Below, piece after piece: positions 43,918 to 56,799 of a DNA stretch of 64,000 bases. A program made the translations under genes and the position numbers. Source of the DNA: Apostichopus parvimensis (taxonomy: Eukaryota; Echinodermata; Holothuroidea; Aspidochirotida; Stichopodidae); NCBI GenBank assembly GCA_000934455.1, contig KN882355.1, positions 415,635 through 479,634 of the forward strand, written 5' to 3'. The notes below the pieces were generated by a model that worked only from the letters and a program-made list of their open reading frames with translations, had not been told where the DNA came from and did no database searches. The stretch's first letter is position 1. Each line of letters opens with the position of its first letter.

Positions 43918-45307
43918 GTGACTATCTGTACTTATTGATGGTTTGCCTGTGTATAAGTCCAAGAAAATCTCTCTCTGGCCAATCCAGTGCACCATTGCCA
44001 ATGTCCTTCCAAATCAACCGTTTGTTGTCGCAATGTATTGTTCATCAAAAAAGCCACAAAACTCAGATTTTCTTGAGGATTTTGTATCAGAATTGAAACA
44101 ACTCATGGATAAAGGAATTTGCATTAATGACACTAGAAAGTCTGTGCTACTTAGATGCATCATATGTGATGCACCAGCGAAAGCATTAATCAAGGGCATA
44201 TTGCAATATAATGGGAGATATGGCTGGGACTTTTGTAATGTACGAGGAGAGTATGATGGCCGAATGATGTTCTTGTACAAAGGGGAACCAAGAACTGACA
44301 AAAGTTTCCGGGAGCAGACTAACCCAGAACATCATAAGTCGCTAAGTGCATTCCTGCCCTTGGAGATAGATATGATAAAACAGTTCCCAATTGATCCAAT
44401 GCATTGCATTGAATTAGGGGTGATGAGAAGACTCATGATATTATGGAAGGAAGGCCCCAAGTCAGTCCGACTTTCTGCTGGTCAAATCAATGTCCTGAGC
44501 ACCATCCATAGTTCCATGAGATCATTCATGCCGAAAGAGTTTAACAGAAAACCCAGAGGATTAGACGAACTCAAAATGTGGAAAGCCACAGAATTTCGGA
44601 CATTTCTGTTATATACTGGACCTGTAGTGTTAAGGGATGTCCTAAGAAGAGCAAACTACAAGAACTTCCTGTGTCTTAGCATAGCTACTCGCATTCTTTA
44701 CAATCCCAAGCTTCTGGCTGAACACAGGAACTATGCTGATGAACTTCTTGCATGTTTTGTAGCACAAGCCAAAACAATTTGTATTTCGAAGTTTGTCACA
44801 TACAGTGTTCATTGCCTTCTGCACATGGCTGACATTGCTGACATGTATGGATGTTTGGCAAATTGTACTGCCTATCCGTATGAAAACAACATGTCTGCAA
44901 TAAAGAAAAGTGTGAGAGGAACCGGAAAAGTAATCATTCAAGTTGTACGACGGATGATTGAAAGAGAACAGAACAAGTTGTCAGGTGTGCCAATTAAAAC
45001 TAGTCCTAAGCTACCCAAGAAAGCCTCTTGCTACAGACTGACCAACGGCAGATATTGCACTGTTCATGAGGTACAAAATGAAGATAGGAAAGTACTTTGT
45101 GAAGTTTTCACGCGGACAACCTCATTCTTCCAAACTCCATGTGATTCCCGGGTAATTGGTATTCATCAAGTGATAATATCCAACACAGAAATGAAGCTTT
45201 ACAATATCAGTGACTTGGATTCTGTGGCAATATATATTCCACTATCACTGTTTGACCGAGACCAACTAACCACTGCAGTAATCATTCCACTAATGCACTC
45301 TATTTAA
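43918..45307 (+). CDS. tnp2/CACTA-like transposase-family protein, copy 2, long open frame
   Basis: After a TTTCAG acceptor near 43914 the frame carries LIDGLPVYKSKKISLWPIQC, then a 454-codon open frame from Met 43943. Order of segments: FVVAMYCSSKKPQNSDFLED, RCIICDAPAKALIKG, YNGRYGWDFCNVRGEY, LPLEIDMIKQFPIDPMHCIE, LGVMRRLMILWKEG, KMWKATEFRTFLLYTGPVVL, TYSVHCLLHMADIADMYG, NCTAYPYENNMSAIKKSVRG, and a C-terminal SCYRLTNGRYCTVHEV and DSRVIGIHQVIIS. It matches the order in copy 1 but lacks its breaks from here to the stop. An in-frame TGA lies between the acceptor and LIDGLPV, so the exon start is uncertain. It could be a domesticated gene or a recent insertion. The DUF4806/BEN-like gene starts 590 bases downstream on the same strand. 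Confidence 0.65.
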
Positions 45308-45898
45308 GTAAGGATATCACTATACTATGATAATTTAAACAATAATTTTATTTTGACATTATATGATATATACTGTATAAGGAGGGATGCAAATTTCCAA
45401 TAATACAAATACTAGGCCTACTTCATAATGGAATGTTGTTAACAGTTGGGAGTACAGTACAGTGGAGTCAGAAACTTACTAATAAGTTGAACACTCCCTT
45501 CTAATAATTAAAAATATGTAAATAAATGTGAGGAAAACATCAAAACAAAACAAAAATCTTCCATCCAATATATATCACCCAAAAAGCTGCCACATTAGCT
45601 GTATCCAGCAATTAAATTTCAATAGTAACAAATACTGCAGGTTTTAAAGGGATGAGACAAAAAATTAGTACATAACATCCTAACACATACTCCCAAATCC
45701 AATTACTGTACTTTTAAATATATCAGGACATAATGAATGTGATAAGATGTAAAAACTTTTGAGATATTGTATTATTTTTTATTCCTTGCTGAAGGTGAAT
45801 CTATATGCGGCCACGATGGCGTGGGTGTGTGTGTGTAAGCATGCATTAAAATAAATAATTTTAAAACCAATACATTGTGGTTTGAACTTCTTTTTCAG

Positions 45899-48800
45899 AT
45901 GGTGTTTTATGTATGCGAGTTCGATGGAGGAGAAACAGCTGTAGTGCCAAAGGGTTGGCTGTTTAAATCCGACGGTAAAACTAAATGCCGCTGGACGCCT
46001 TCTTTGGAGAAGGTAAAGAAGGCAAGTTTGCCAAATCCTGCCTGGAAAGTTTACGATGTTAAAAGACTTTTCACTAAAAAAGGTAAAACTGACATATATT
46101 GTGCAACTTGCATTGTAATGTGTACAGTTTCTCGAATATGTGGGCTCAGGGGCACGGTTTATTGTTTGTTTCTTGCTACAGAAAATTTGAGGACATGGGA
46201 GGAAGCAACATGCATGACCCAGGAAGTGCCATTTCCGCCAGTCTGGGAGGTATATTTAGCAAAAATTTCCCATGTGTGCTATGCTCCAAGTAATGATGGC
46301 ACCCAGCTTCTAAATGAGGGACTTGTTTAAAGGCATCATATCATGATGGTCCCAATGCTACTGGTCTTCAATACATATAGAGAGCAAACACATTTCAACG
46401 ATATTAAAAGGTCCACTAATTTACAGTTTTGGGATTAATTATCAGCTTGGGGCACTCCTAATCCCCATATAGGTTTCCTGAAAGAAAACTTGAATAACCC
46501 TACATAATGTGTTTTTGTGTGTGGTGGGGTCTTGGACCACAGAGAAAGGGTGTCTCTTATTTCAAATATTGCTGCGCTGCAGCCCATTAATGGGGGACGT
46601 CCTTCCGGACACCTCTTAAATGCGGACCCAGTAAAGTGCCCTTTATTTTGCAATCGGTCCCCTGTCCTTGAAATATCCTTGTTGCGCGCCGCCTGGTAAT
46701 TTGGCACTGAAAACACATACAAATCAGAATTCTTAAACACAATGTACTGTAATGTATTTTTTCCAGATTCATACATAGCTGCGGATGAGTGTCTGTCAGA
46801 CATCAAGTCAACTGAGGATGTGAGTGATGATGGAATAGAGAGCGAAGACCAAACTGAAGTCATCTCTACCAGAAGAAAACGGCAATCTTCTGGGAGTGAT
46901 TCTATTGATCCCAAAGGTTAGGCATATTGTTTTCTGTAGGCCTACTTACATGTGGAGTCAAGAAGAAAATGATTTGTATTATTTTATTATTAATTAATGT
47001 CCCATACAGTTCAATATTGTAATAACATTGTCCAGTACATGTATGGCCATGTAGTGTTTTTTGTTTTGGGGCTGGCATTAATTTTTTCCAAATAACTGTT
47101 TTCCCTTGTATGCCGATGATGTGACATGCAATTGTTGCTTCCAAAAACTTAGTGGTAAGTCATATTAACAACAATTAAAGTTGAAATGTTATTGTATGGA
47201 AAATTTGCTGTTTAAATTTTAGATGGTAACCACAAGTCGTCTAAGAAGAAAAGGAGAAGCAAGACTGGGAAAAAGTCTGTAGGATATCCAAAACCACCAG
47301 TATTTTCCATGTCAGCTAATCAAGAGGATAATGATGCATCACAGGAATCTGAAGGTTTGTAGTATGATTATGTATTCAATGTTCATGGTGATCTCTTCCA
47401 CTATGTTCTTAGTTTTGGTGAAATTTTTATATTGCAACAATCTTCAACAACACTCTGGAAAGTGGAAAGCATGGAGCACATAAAGCTAAGCTTGACTAAA
47501 AAAATGTCATCTCACTATTTGTCGCCATGTACAATAAATTACTTGCCATATATTTAGGTTCATGTATGGTCAATTTTAATTCAAAAGAAACCTTTTTCAA
47601 TGATTGCATGAAAAAAATGTGAGAAATGAAACTTAATGTCTCGAAAATCACACTCTATGTACGTACAGTCTGTCAAAAATTGGATCCATTGGTTGATTGG
47701 CTACTTACTTAAGGGGTGTTCAGGATTTTGTGGCAGAGATCGATCATCTAGAGATCATTATATGAAAACACATGAAATGATTCTCATACAGATTAATTAC
47801 AGATAATAAATACTTCATCTACAGGTCATGGGTCATACAGATTTCATAATACTTTCATGCCATTTGGACACAATTACCCTAGATATTGTTCTCTTCAAAA
47901 ATGATTCTGTATACGTATGTGTCATTTGAGGAAAATATTTAATTGGGTTTCCAATAGTTTTGTATTTGTGGTTGCATTGAAAATCTCAATATGTGCAATA
48001 TTGATGCATTCGCTTTGCATTCGAAATGCCTTCGACTTGCGTTAGTTTAGGGTCTCAATAGCGCGGAAATATTTAAATGTGCTTAGCCCTAATTGAATGC
48101 AATTTAGAATTCAAAACTTGCCCCTCATTCAGTCATTCTCACTCTGAATGCGATAAGCGAAAAAACACAATTATGTACGTAATAATGCACTGTTTTGGCG
48201 AGTACAAAGTGTGCAATACTCAATGGCGTATGCAGGATTTTTTTAGAGGATGCCCAAGCAATTTCTGACCACCTTCCTCAGTCCTGGGGAGTCATCTAAT
48301 GGAAGAGTGATCTAATGTGGGGGGATTTTTGTGCATATTAGTGTACATTTATTAGTACCGGTCAGTCGTCGAAATTTCCGCCGGCTCGGCATCGGTCAGC
48401 CGGCGGTTACCGAGCTGATCAACGATCTCGAGTGGCCAGCCCGGGCCAACGGCCTGCCACCAATGCCTTGAGAGCCGTAGGACAATTATGCCAGCGGTCC
48501 TTCGATGTGGCATCCAATGATGGACCACCCCAATTTATCCATGACCAACAGTCGTCAGGATGAAAAATAGATTGACTCAAAAACAGTGGTTACGGTTTTT
48601 GTAACCACATATCTAGTTACTTGGTACATTCATTGGCAAGGTATACCGTAAAAGCTGTTTTGGGTTATATTTAAAAACATTTACATATTGACATGGCTCC
48701 GGGTATAACATCCTCTCAGAAGATGATGTAAGCTCTATTGGCGGCCAGGAGGAATATGCTATTAAAAGTGCAACACCAGAAGTACCTGCAACAGTAGTTG

Positions 48801-51800
48801 GTAAGTTGACAATTAAAATTAAATGGAAAGGGACTACACATAGTCCGGTTGTTGAAGACGAAAAGGAAAGGCAATCGGAAAAAGGTAAAGAATTGATTTT
48901 GGTATCATTAGAAGCTGAATTTTGTGTAGAATAACATATCCAAAACTCTCACTCCCAACCACCTTTGTATGACATGACCAACACAGGGAACAGTCAGCTT
49001 CATTTGAATAGGGACAGAGTGGAAATTGTGAAAAGCTATTGGGGCACTTACAATGTACCAGACAATGTTTTTCAACAAGGGGCTGAGTGGGTCCTGAGGG
49101 TAGAGGGGCTGTCCCTCTAAAACAACCAAGCTAGCTACGGCACTGATAATTTCCTTTTAAAGCAGTGAATAAAGTTAATGGCATAAAAAAGATGATCAAA
49201 ACTCACTCTCGATGAAAGTTATATTGAATTTTTAATTTTAAATAGAGAGAAATTGACAACAAACAACCTAATATCATCAATAGTTTACAATACACAAACT
49301 TCTGTGTTCAAAATATATAAGCAGAGTGACCAAAAGCCAAAAAAAATTCACTCAGTACAGAACTGAAATGTTAGGAATAATCAAATGTTTATGTATAAAA
49401 AAAATCCATTGAATTAACTTAATATCCCGATCCAAGCTTTTGTAAATATTTTCTTCAAATGGATGGCCATGTGACTCATCACAAATTCTGTAATATTATG
49501 CATGTTAATATGCAGCAAACAAAATTTGCAGTAATCCGGATGCAAAATCTCTCGAACTAACAAGTTTAGAAGAAGTGGAGGGAGATGAATCTGGAGGAAT
49601 TCAGAAAGTAATGCGTAAGTACATATATAATTTTCGTGGTTTAACCATTACAGTCCGAGGGTATTTTTTTTCAAAACTCTGTCTGCATGGTGGGACCAAC
49701 GGGAAGAGGCCAGAAATCGGTCACATTAACCGCTCAGGATTTGAAGGTTTAACACACAGCCTTTTTTTGGAGCATCCTCGTCCCAGACACCCCCAGCTGT
49801 CTGGGTCTGTACTGTACATGTAGTAGACAGGTGGGTATGGTCCGCAGATTTAATATTGGTCATGTCATGCAAAATAATGAGTGGCCGGTGTGTAATGCAA
49901 AGTAAATGCTGATATTTGAGCAAAAATTGATATGTGGTATAATCATTTTGTAAGCTAGTGACCACTTTGTCATGATTTACATTAATACGCATAGTGGGCA
50001 AGGCTTAGTTGAGTTTTGCAAAATAAAGCTTGTTAACAATAATTTTATGAAACAAGACATAAAATTTAAGTCATATTTTGTGCTTTATTTAGTTTTGTGA
50101 TAATGTCATGTATATATTATTATAAAATTTTGGAAATGCTAATAATTGAACAGTTTTTACCTGTTTTTTCTCGTATTTAATATAACAACGTTGTTTGGTA
50201 ATGTCCATGCTAAAAAATTTTTAAATCTCATTAATATGTTGATTAAACTGTGAAATCTGTTCCAATATAAAAACACATGTTGCCATTGAAACCATTTTAG
50301 GTTTTCAAAATGTTAAGAACAAATTGCTGACACTCACCACTGCTGTAATGGTTAACCTAGCTGCCACATTGTTTCCTTTATCCATCAAGTTTAAAAGAGG
50401 TCAGAAAAGATGTACCTGGTGCAATTCAGAAGTTAATGGGTAAGTAATATACAATATGTTACATAGCTGCTATACTGGGTTAAGGCACCCTGTCAAAATA
50501 GGCTGCTGAAAGGATGCAGCATAGCTGCAGGGCTGCATCCAGATCTTGAACAAGGGCTGCAGCCTAGTCACAATGGTGTCTTAGGTTGTTGTATTGTCCA
50601 ATTTAATCTCCGCAGGTGGCTGCAGCTATTTTGACAGGGTGCCTAACTCAAATTGGTAGTGTACTTTGCAGCTTTCCAACTGGAGGTGAGGTAGGTGTTC
50701 GATACCCTAGGTTATTTTTCGAAGAAAGATTAATATTTGGGATACTTCCTTTTACAAATATGCATGAATGCATTGCAGGGCAGATTCACTTTAGACAAGT
50801 CATTAGGTGCAACTTAAGAATGATCCATTTTCTTTTAATCTATAATTTTACTTCATGGTTATTTAGTATCATCTTTTATCTTTTACAAAGATCTACCTAA
50901 TTTGTCTTTCAATAAAGTAAATATTTCACCTCCTGGATGGACAATAATTATATTTGTTTCTATATATATATAGCAGCATTTATATGCGCATATTCAAAAG
51001 TGCTTACAATACAAACCTCAGTCAAATCTGACATATACGAAACTGGGTGCATAGTAATAGACTTGGTGGCCAGTTAACGATGAACACTGTATTTTAACGT
51101 GTTTTGTTTGACTTTACTATACTTGGGGCAACACTTTTAATCTCGTAGTCCGAGAGATGGTGAGCGCCATTCAAACATTGCCCATTTCTCACAATTTAGA
51201 GAATTGAGGTGCAGGGACCGCAGAAGTCCTTACAATATACTTAGCCGTCTGCTATAAGCATATCTAACTGCATTGAGCTCCTGAAAAATTGTCAAAACAA
51301 ATTTTAGCAAAAAGTCCATGGGTGGAAAGAGCTGGGGGAAATCTGCCCACACAGTTTATATCACCCAAACATTCAGGTAAAATGGTTCTATAACTTGGGC
51401 AATATTGTCCTACAATTTGGGCCAAATTGGTTACAAATCTACATCATGAAATTGTTAAAATTGCAACAGCAGAGGGGAGAATGTATACAAGGCGATAAAC
51501 GGACGACCAAGAATTTGTGGTAAGCATCCCTTCCCCTCCCTCAACCACATAATTAATTTTAAAAAACTTCATGTTTATAAATTTTCACATAGATATTAAT
51601 CTGGAAATATTCAGAACATTGGAAGAGGTGAAACTGAAAGTGACAAACTTGGCAAGTGAGATTGCCCGAATTACAGAAGATGATGACCGGGATGAGGTTT
51701 TCAAAATGGATCTCCACTCCTCAACTGAATCCTTCGAAGAATTTTCCCAAAAACTAGAGGATGCAGATTTTCGCAATCTTGTGGTATGTGTTTTGTCGCT

Positions 51801-54800
51801 AGAACATACATTTTAAATATACATAAATTAAATTTAACAATTCCTTTTTTCATATTTAAAACTTGAAAGGGTTGCCTATATAAGTACCTGTTATTGGATA
51901 TATAAATACTTATTACAGTTCATTATTGCAAGAGCTTTCCGATTGGTTTTGATGTCAGACCTTCGGTTATCTTTATTCTTTTCACATTTTTGGGAGCTGC
52001 CAAAAAGGGTCCCCATTACTTTTTGTTTGCCCTTTGTGGGCCCCAAGAGCGTACGTGCGAAGTTATCAGAGGTCAAAGTTTTTAGGGTAGTTTAAAAGTG
52101 AGTTAGGATGGTCGTACAGATTTCTTGTGTTGTTTTTTTTGGAATCAGCATGTCAAACAACATGTGACCCAAAGGTGAAATCGGAAAAAAATATGCTTAT
52201 TTTGCAAGAAAAAGGGCAAAGAAAAAATGTTTGTCAATATTTTAATATATGATAGAGCTCTATGAGCTCTACAGAAAGAGCCCACTCCCGCTTAAATGGG
52301 ACACCCGGTTCTCAAGTTATGGTGGGCCGATTGGTGGGCCATGTGTTTTTTCGGCAAAGAGCCGACACTGTTGATATTTATGGGAAAAGTTGTGAACGGG
52401 GCAGGGGATCATTTTGAAACATAACGGTCACGTGATCCAAGGTCACCAAAGGTAAATTTGTGGTCAAAAACTAGTATTTTGGCAATAACTTGAGAACGGA
52501 ATGTCCATTAGGGCTATTGGGAGTTACGCTATTGTAATCCAATAGTCGACCTGCTTCCGGGTGACCGTTGACCTAAATTTGACCTGTCATGACCTTTATG
52601 CCTTTTTGATATTTTTGTTGGTTTTTTCTGTGATTCGCTGCAGTATTGGCCCCGTTGTATAAATATGGTCACTTTTGGTCAACATTCTTAACGTATTTTC
52701 TTACCACACTGTGCCTGGAGGAAATTACCTCACCAAGGCATTCAGTAATCTTATGTGTTCATTTAGAATGACATGATTTTTAAAGTGAATATCTCTTTAT
52801 ATAAAGTACTTTTGCAAAACTTCTTGCAAAATTGTAGCATGATGAAATTTGGGGCCAATACAGACTACCGTTAATGGTCAGTGACAATATGCTGTCGGTT
52901 TTTGCAAAGTACAAAAATATCACACGTTCTAGTAAAGATATGCTTCTAAAAATGAGACCCTGGGACAAAGTGACCTTTATTATGATTGCATCATAAACAT
53001 AAAGTTAGGTTTTAACACCGTCATTTATGATCTGCAAAAGCATTCTTGCACAATTTATTTGCACATACGAAAAATATAACAATATTAGCAAAACCACAAC
53101 AACAGTGGTAAAAATCCCATCCAATCTCAAAGCAGGCAAAACTAAAACCCAGAATCCATTAAAATATTGTGAAAATCATGATATTTCAACCCCAATGCAT
53201 ATCAAACAACTCGTTACCTTACTGCATACACGTAGACCTAAGACTGAATGCAAGTTCACTGACATTCATGGGAGATCGAACAAAAAGTTGTAGAAAATGT
53301 TTCCTCAAAAATGACTACATCCAATTTTTGTAAGTAGCTTTTACATCAATTTGTGTTTATGTACTATATATGATGTACTATCTTACTTCATGTACAACTT
53401 CATTACTGAATTAAGTTTCTTTAGAACACTGGAAGCACTACTGTCAGTCATAGTGTCCTACTGTATATTGTCCTCATGTATTCATGTAACATTCCCTTCA
53501 GCATTCATCACAATGTCCTAGCATTAACAGTATTCTTTTTTTCAGAATATTTGGGGAGATTATTGCCAGTCAGTGTCCACTACCTTACTTGTATTGTCCT
53601 CATGTTTGACAATGTCATTCACACAATGTAGCATTCAACCAGTGATTTGGTCCCTGAAAGTGGGGAATTGTGGGGGGGGGGGGGGGGCATGGTGGAGTGG
53701 TCTAAGGGAGGTGTGTAATCCTCTTGATAAAAGTTGTGTTTTTGAAAATTAAACCACCAGAAGGTCAGGAAAGGGGGGCGGTCCCCAGCTACCATTTGCA
53801 TTAGACTCTGGGTTGGCAATTTATTTGATTGAACTACGATTTGTCTCTAATTTCACATGTCTACGATAAATGAAAATGTGAAGGTAACTATATGTTTTAG
53901 TCATTAATGAGCCCCTAATGTCTACAGTGAATAGTGTGAGCATATAGGATTAATTTAGTTTGGAGAGAGAGAAAAATTATGGGCATGTGAATTAGGATTG
54001 CTCTTAAATAAGCAGCCACTAGTGAAGCCTTGTGCCGAAAAGTTTCGAACAATAAAACCATTAAAGCAAGTTATTAAAATTTAGCTTTACATTTCTCATT
54101 GCGATTTCAATTACAGTATGACTGTATAAATCACTCCCTGTAAGATTCTTACACTCTCGTGTCTAATGGAATGGTATTTTTGAAATCCTATTTTTGTTAT
54201 TAAAATTTAGTTTTATTACAGGTCAGATGATTAAATTATCATATTTTATATGATGTTGCATAATGATTAATGTTACAAGTTGCATGGGCTATATGCTTAA
54301 TAAATCTGAAAGTAGAAAAGCTACCTCGCATTACTTTCTTACAGTAGTAAAATGAGATAAAATGGAATAAAAAGTCAAAAACATGGGGATAAAAATCCAA
54401 AAGTTATTTATATCAGTAGTTGAAAAAACAAACATTTAATATAAATAGCAATTTTTAATCAGGTTTGGCTGTTTAAATCACAGTGATCTAAATCACTAAT
54501 TTAAACACACTTGGTTGATTGAGCTACCAATGTACTGTTCTTGTTTTGTCCATATTTCTATTATTATTAATTTCAGATGGAGGGCTCGCATCAACAGCTG
54601 GTTGATTTTCTGCTGCAAAACGAGTGTCAAGACACAACAATTGAAGCCATCTTGAAAGAACAGGTAAACCTAACTGAGCTGTATTCACCACCTCATATTT
54701 GTTTAGCAAAAAATGATTACCAAAGGAAATGATGATCTTACATTACCAGTTGGAAAATCATTCATAAAAACTTATCAATGCTGATTTAAGACAACTTGTA

Positions 54801-56598
54801 AACTATAGCAACACTCTGTCAGCCTTACATGTTGATGCGTTGAATGACGAGCTCCGTCAACAGTCAGGTAGCTGTAGCTCTGTGGCCACTCACAAAAAAT
54901 CATTTGGATGGGATTTTTGGGAAACTACAGCTAATTTGGTATTTTTACAATCCACATTTTGGTGTTTGGTGAATAACATACCCTTTTCCATTACGGAGAT
55001 ATTGAAAGTTTATTGAGTAGAAATAGCAAATGAATTGCACAAAATAATTTTTCATGCCATAGAAGACCGATTCTTAAATATTGATATGTATTTCATTGTT
55101 TTAGAAAAGTGGGATGTATACAAACACAATTATTAATCTCTTACTAACTGTTTTGTTATTACATGTTGGCCTACCCCGTTAAGTGATATAGTTTACATCG
55201 CTCGTTTTCAGGTTTAAATGACAAACTTCATTTGAAAGAAATGAAAGCATATTATTTTCAGCGCTGATTGTCAATGAAATGTAATTGTACAAATGCATTA
55301 TCTATTATTACTGAATAAATTTCCGAATTTCATATCTGAAAATGAGATATGTACTATGTAGAAGTTGGAGCAGTGGTTACTGTTTTTTGCAATCTTGATA
55401 ACATTGATTTTTTTAAATTTGTGCATCAATTGGGTCACTCTTTGAAATGATACTTTCTGTGCTTGGGAAAGCTGGTCATTGATTGTTGCATGATACTGCT
55501 TAAATATGTATTCAAAGGCCACCAGTCATGCATGTGTGAGGTGGGTAATTTACAACAATGTGCTTTTTAGAAGAGGGGTAGAATTTTTATTGACAAATAC
55601 TTTGTAGTATTTCTTTTTAATTTCTTAGAAAACTGCAGATGATGTCCTGAGGATTGGTTTAGATGAGCTCATGAAGGTTGTGCCATCTTGCAGGTATTGG
55701 TTCTTTTGTAAAGTGCTCTTGAGCATGTTTTATTTGATGACAACAGCACTTTAATGTATGGTATTTATTATATTTATATTATTATCTTTGAGAGAACGTC
55801 TGAAATTGATGAATTTTTGTGCTCAAAGACAGAGTGCACAATGTTGACCTTCAACAAACTTGACAATAACCAATAATTAATGTTACAAACGCTAAAGAAA
55901 AGATATATTTCAGATTGGAAAAATAAGATTTCTGATTTCCGAAAATAGATTTATGATTTATAAAAATAGATATCGGGTTTGAAAAAACCGATTTCTGATT
56001 TTAAAATATACATTTCGGATTTGATAAGTCTACATTTCTGATTTGAAAAAGCAGATTTCGGATTTTAAGAAATACATTTCGGATTTTAAAAATTCGGATT
56101 TCGGATTTCAAGAGAACAGGAAACAACCTTGGCCCTAATGGCCTTCCGTAATTTCAGGAAGAACTAGAAGTCATAATAAGGCTATCAACTTCAGCTTCTC
56201 AGACAGTAAGCAAATTGGGAAATCTGCTGTTTACGTCTGAGGAGCTGAAGTCCTGGAGCGTGCTCGGAAGGCATGCCAATAAGAATGCGGGGCTGGGGCC
56301 AGCACTGGACACGTAGAGAAGAGAATTGCTGGAAAGTAAGTAAATGTATGAAGGCTTCCTTCACAGTTGTAATAATTATGAGCTCTCTTTATGATTGAAC
56401 TCTGGCTCTGCCCAACCCATCCAAGTTTTACTTTATGTTCCTATCGTTTCAGATCTTGTGTCATCAAAGTTCAGTACAAACCTGTCCATAGTTCGTTCAA
56501 AGTTGAGGGATCAACTGAAGAAGGGCCGAAGATTTGAAATTACAACTTTACAACTTTTCTTTGAATTTTTGGGAACTCATAATAACAAATTGTTTTGA
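45899..56598 (+). CDS. DUF4806/BEN-like gene, about 12 exons
   Basis: Exon 1 starts with Met at 45899, directly after TTTTTCAG: MVFYVCEFDGGETAVVPKGW, then CRWTPSLEKVKKA and WKVYDVKRLF, the N-terminal pattern of DUF4806-type proteins. Following exons (by splice signals): 46182-46249, 46767-46916 (acidic, then TRRKRQSSGSDS), 47223-47354 (basic KSSKKKRRSKTGKK), 48720-48800, 49516-49614, 50301-50439, 51593-51783 (DINLEIFRTLEEVKLKVTNL, then SSTESFEEFSQKLED, the DUF4806-like core), 54577-54663, 55629-55693 (KTADDVLRIGLDELMKVVPS), 56158-56335 (VSKLGNLLFTSEELKSWSVL, reminiscent of a BEN domain start) and 56453-56598. One TAG lies in the 56158 exon at 56313-56315. The role is unknown; BEN domains bind DNA or chromatin. 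Some middle exons are weak. It probably pairs with the tnp2-like gene upstream. Confidence 0.5.
47360..48710. other. Intron of the DUF4806/BEN-like gene
   Basis: Mostly AT-rich. 48360-48560 is GC-richer and carries GTTACCGAGCTGATCAACGA, CTCGAGTGGCC and GCCAACGGCC. This may be a very short LINE remnant, but it is too degraded to call. Confidence 0.3.
51790..54570. other. Large intron of the DUF4806/BEN-like gene with repeat DNA
   Basis: 52.1-52.7 kb is moderately repetitive (GGTCACCAAAGGTAAATTTG, GACCTGTCATGACCTTTATG), similar in style to 4.7-5.0 kb. 53.41-53.62 kb holds two diverged copies of a segment with TATTGTCCTCATGT and CAGTCA near it. A G run lies at 53671-53687. No gene was recognised. 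Confidence 0.4.
55905..56118 (+). repeat. Tandem repeat of about 20-22 bp units, about nine copies
   Basis: Units are versions of GATTTCGGATTTTAAAAATA (for example ACATTTCGGATTTGATAAGT, GCAGATTTCGGATTTTAAGA). The array sits immediately upstream of the acceptor of the penultimate exon of the DUF4806/BEN-like gene. Confidence 0.75.
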
Positions 56599-56799
56599 AT
56601 TGATATTAGAATTTTTTTTCACTTTTCCCTGTCCATGTTTGGAGTATTTCTTGGGTGAGTATGACAAATCTGCCTGAAAGACACACTCTCCAATTCAATG
56701 TCAATTAAAATCTTAGGAAGAATAGGATAGTTATTCCAGATTAAGTGCCTTTTAAAATGTAATGTCAATTACGGTTCGGTTTCCTATTACAAAAATCTT

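Noticed and set aside
46435-46914. Minus-strand 159-codon frame
   Set aside because: Antisense to an exon of the DUF4806/BEN-like gene and adjoining intron; no motif.
48390-48480. Possible LINE C-terminal remnant (ELINDLEWPARANG)
   Set aside because: Too short and too degraded to separate from chance.
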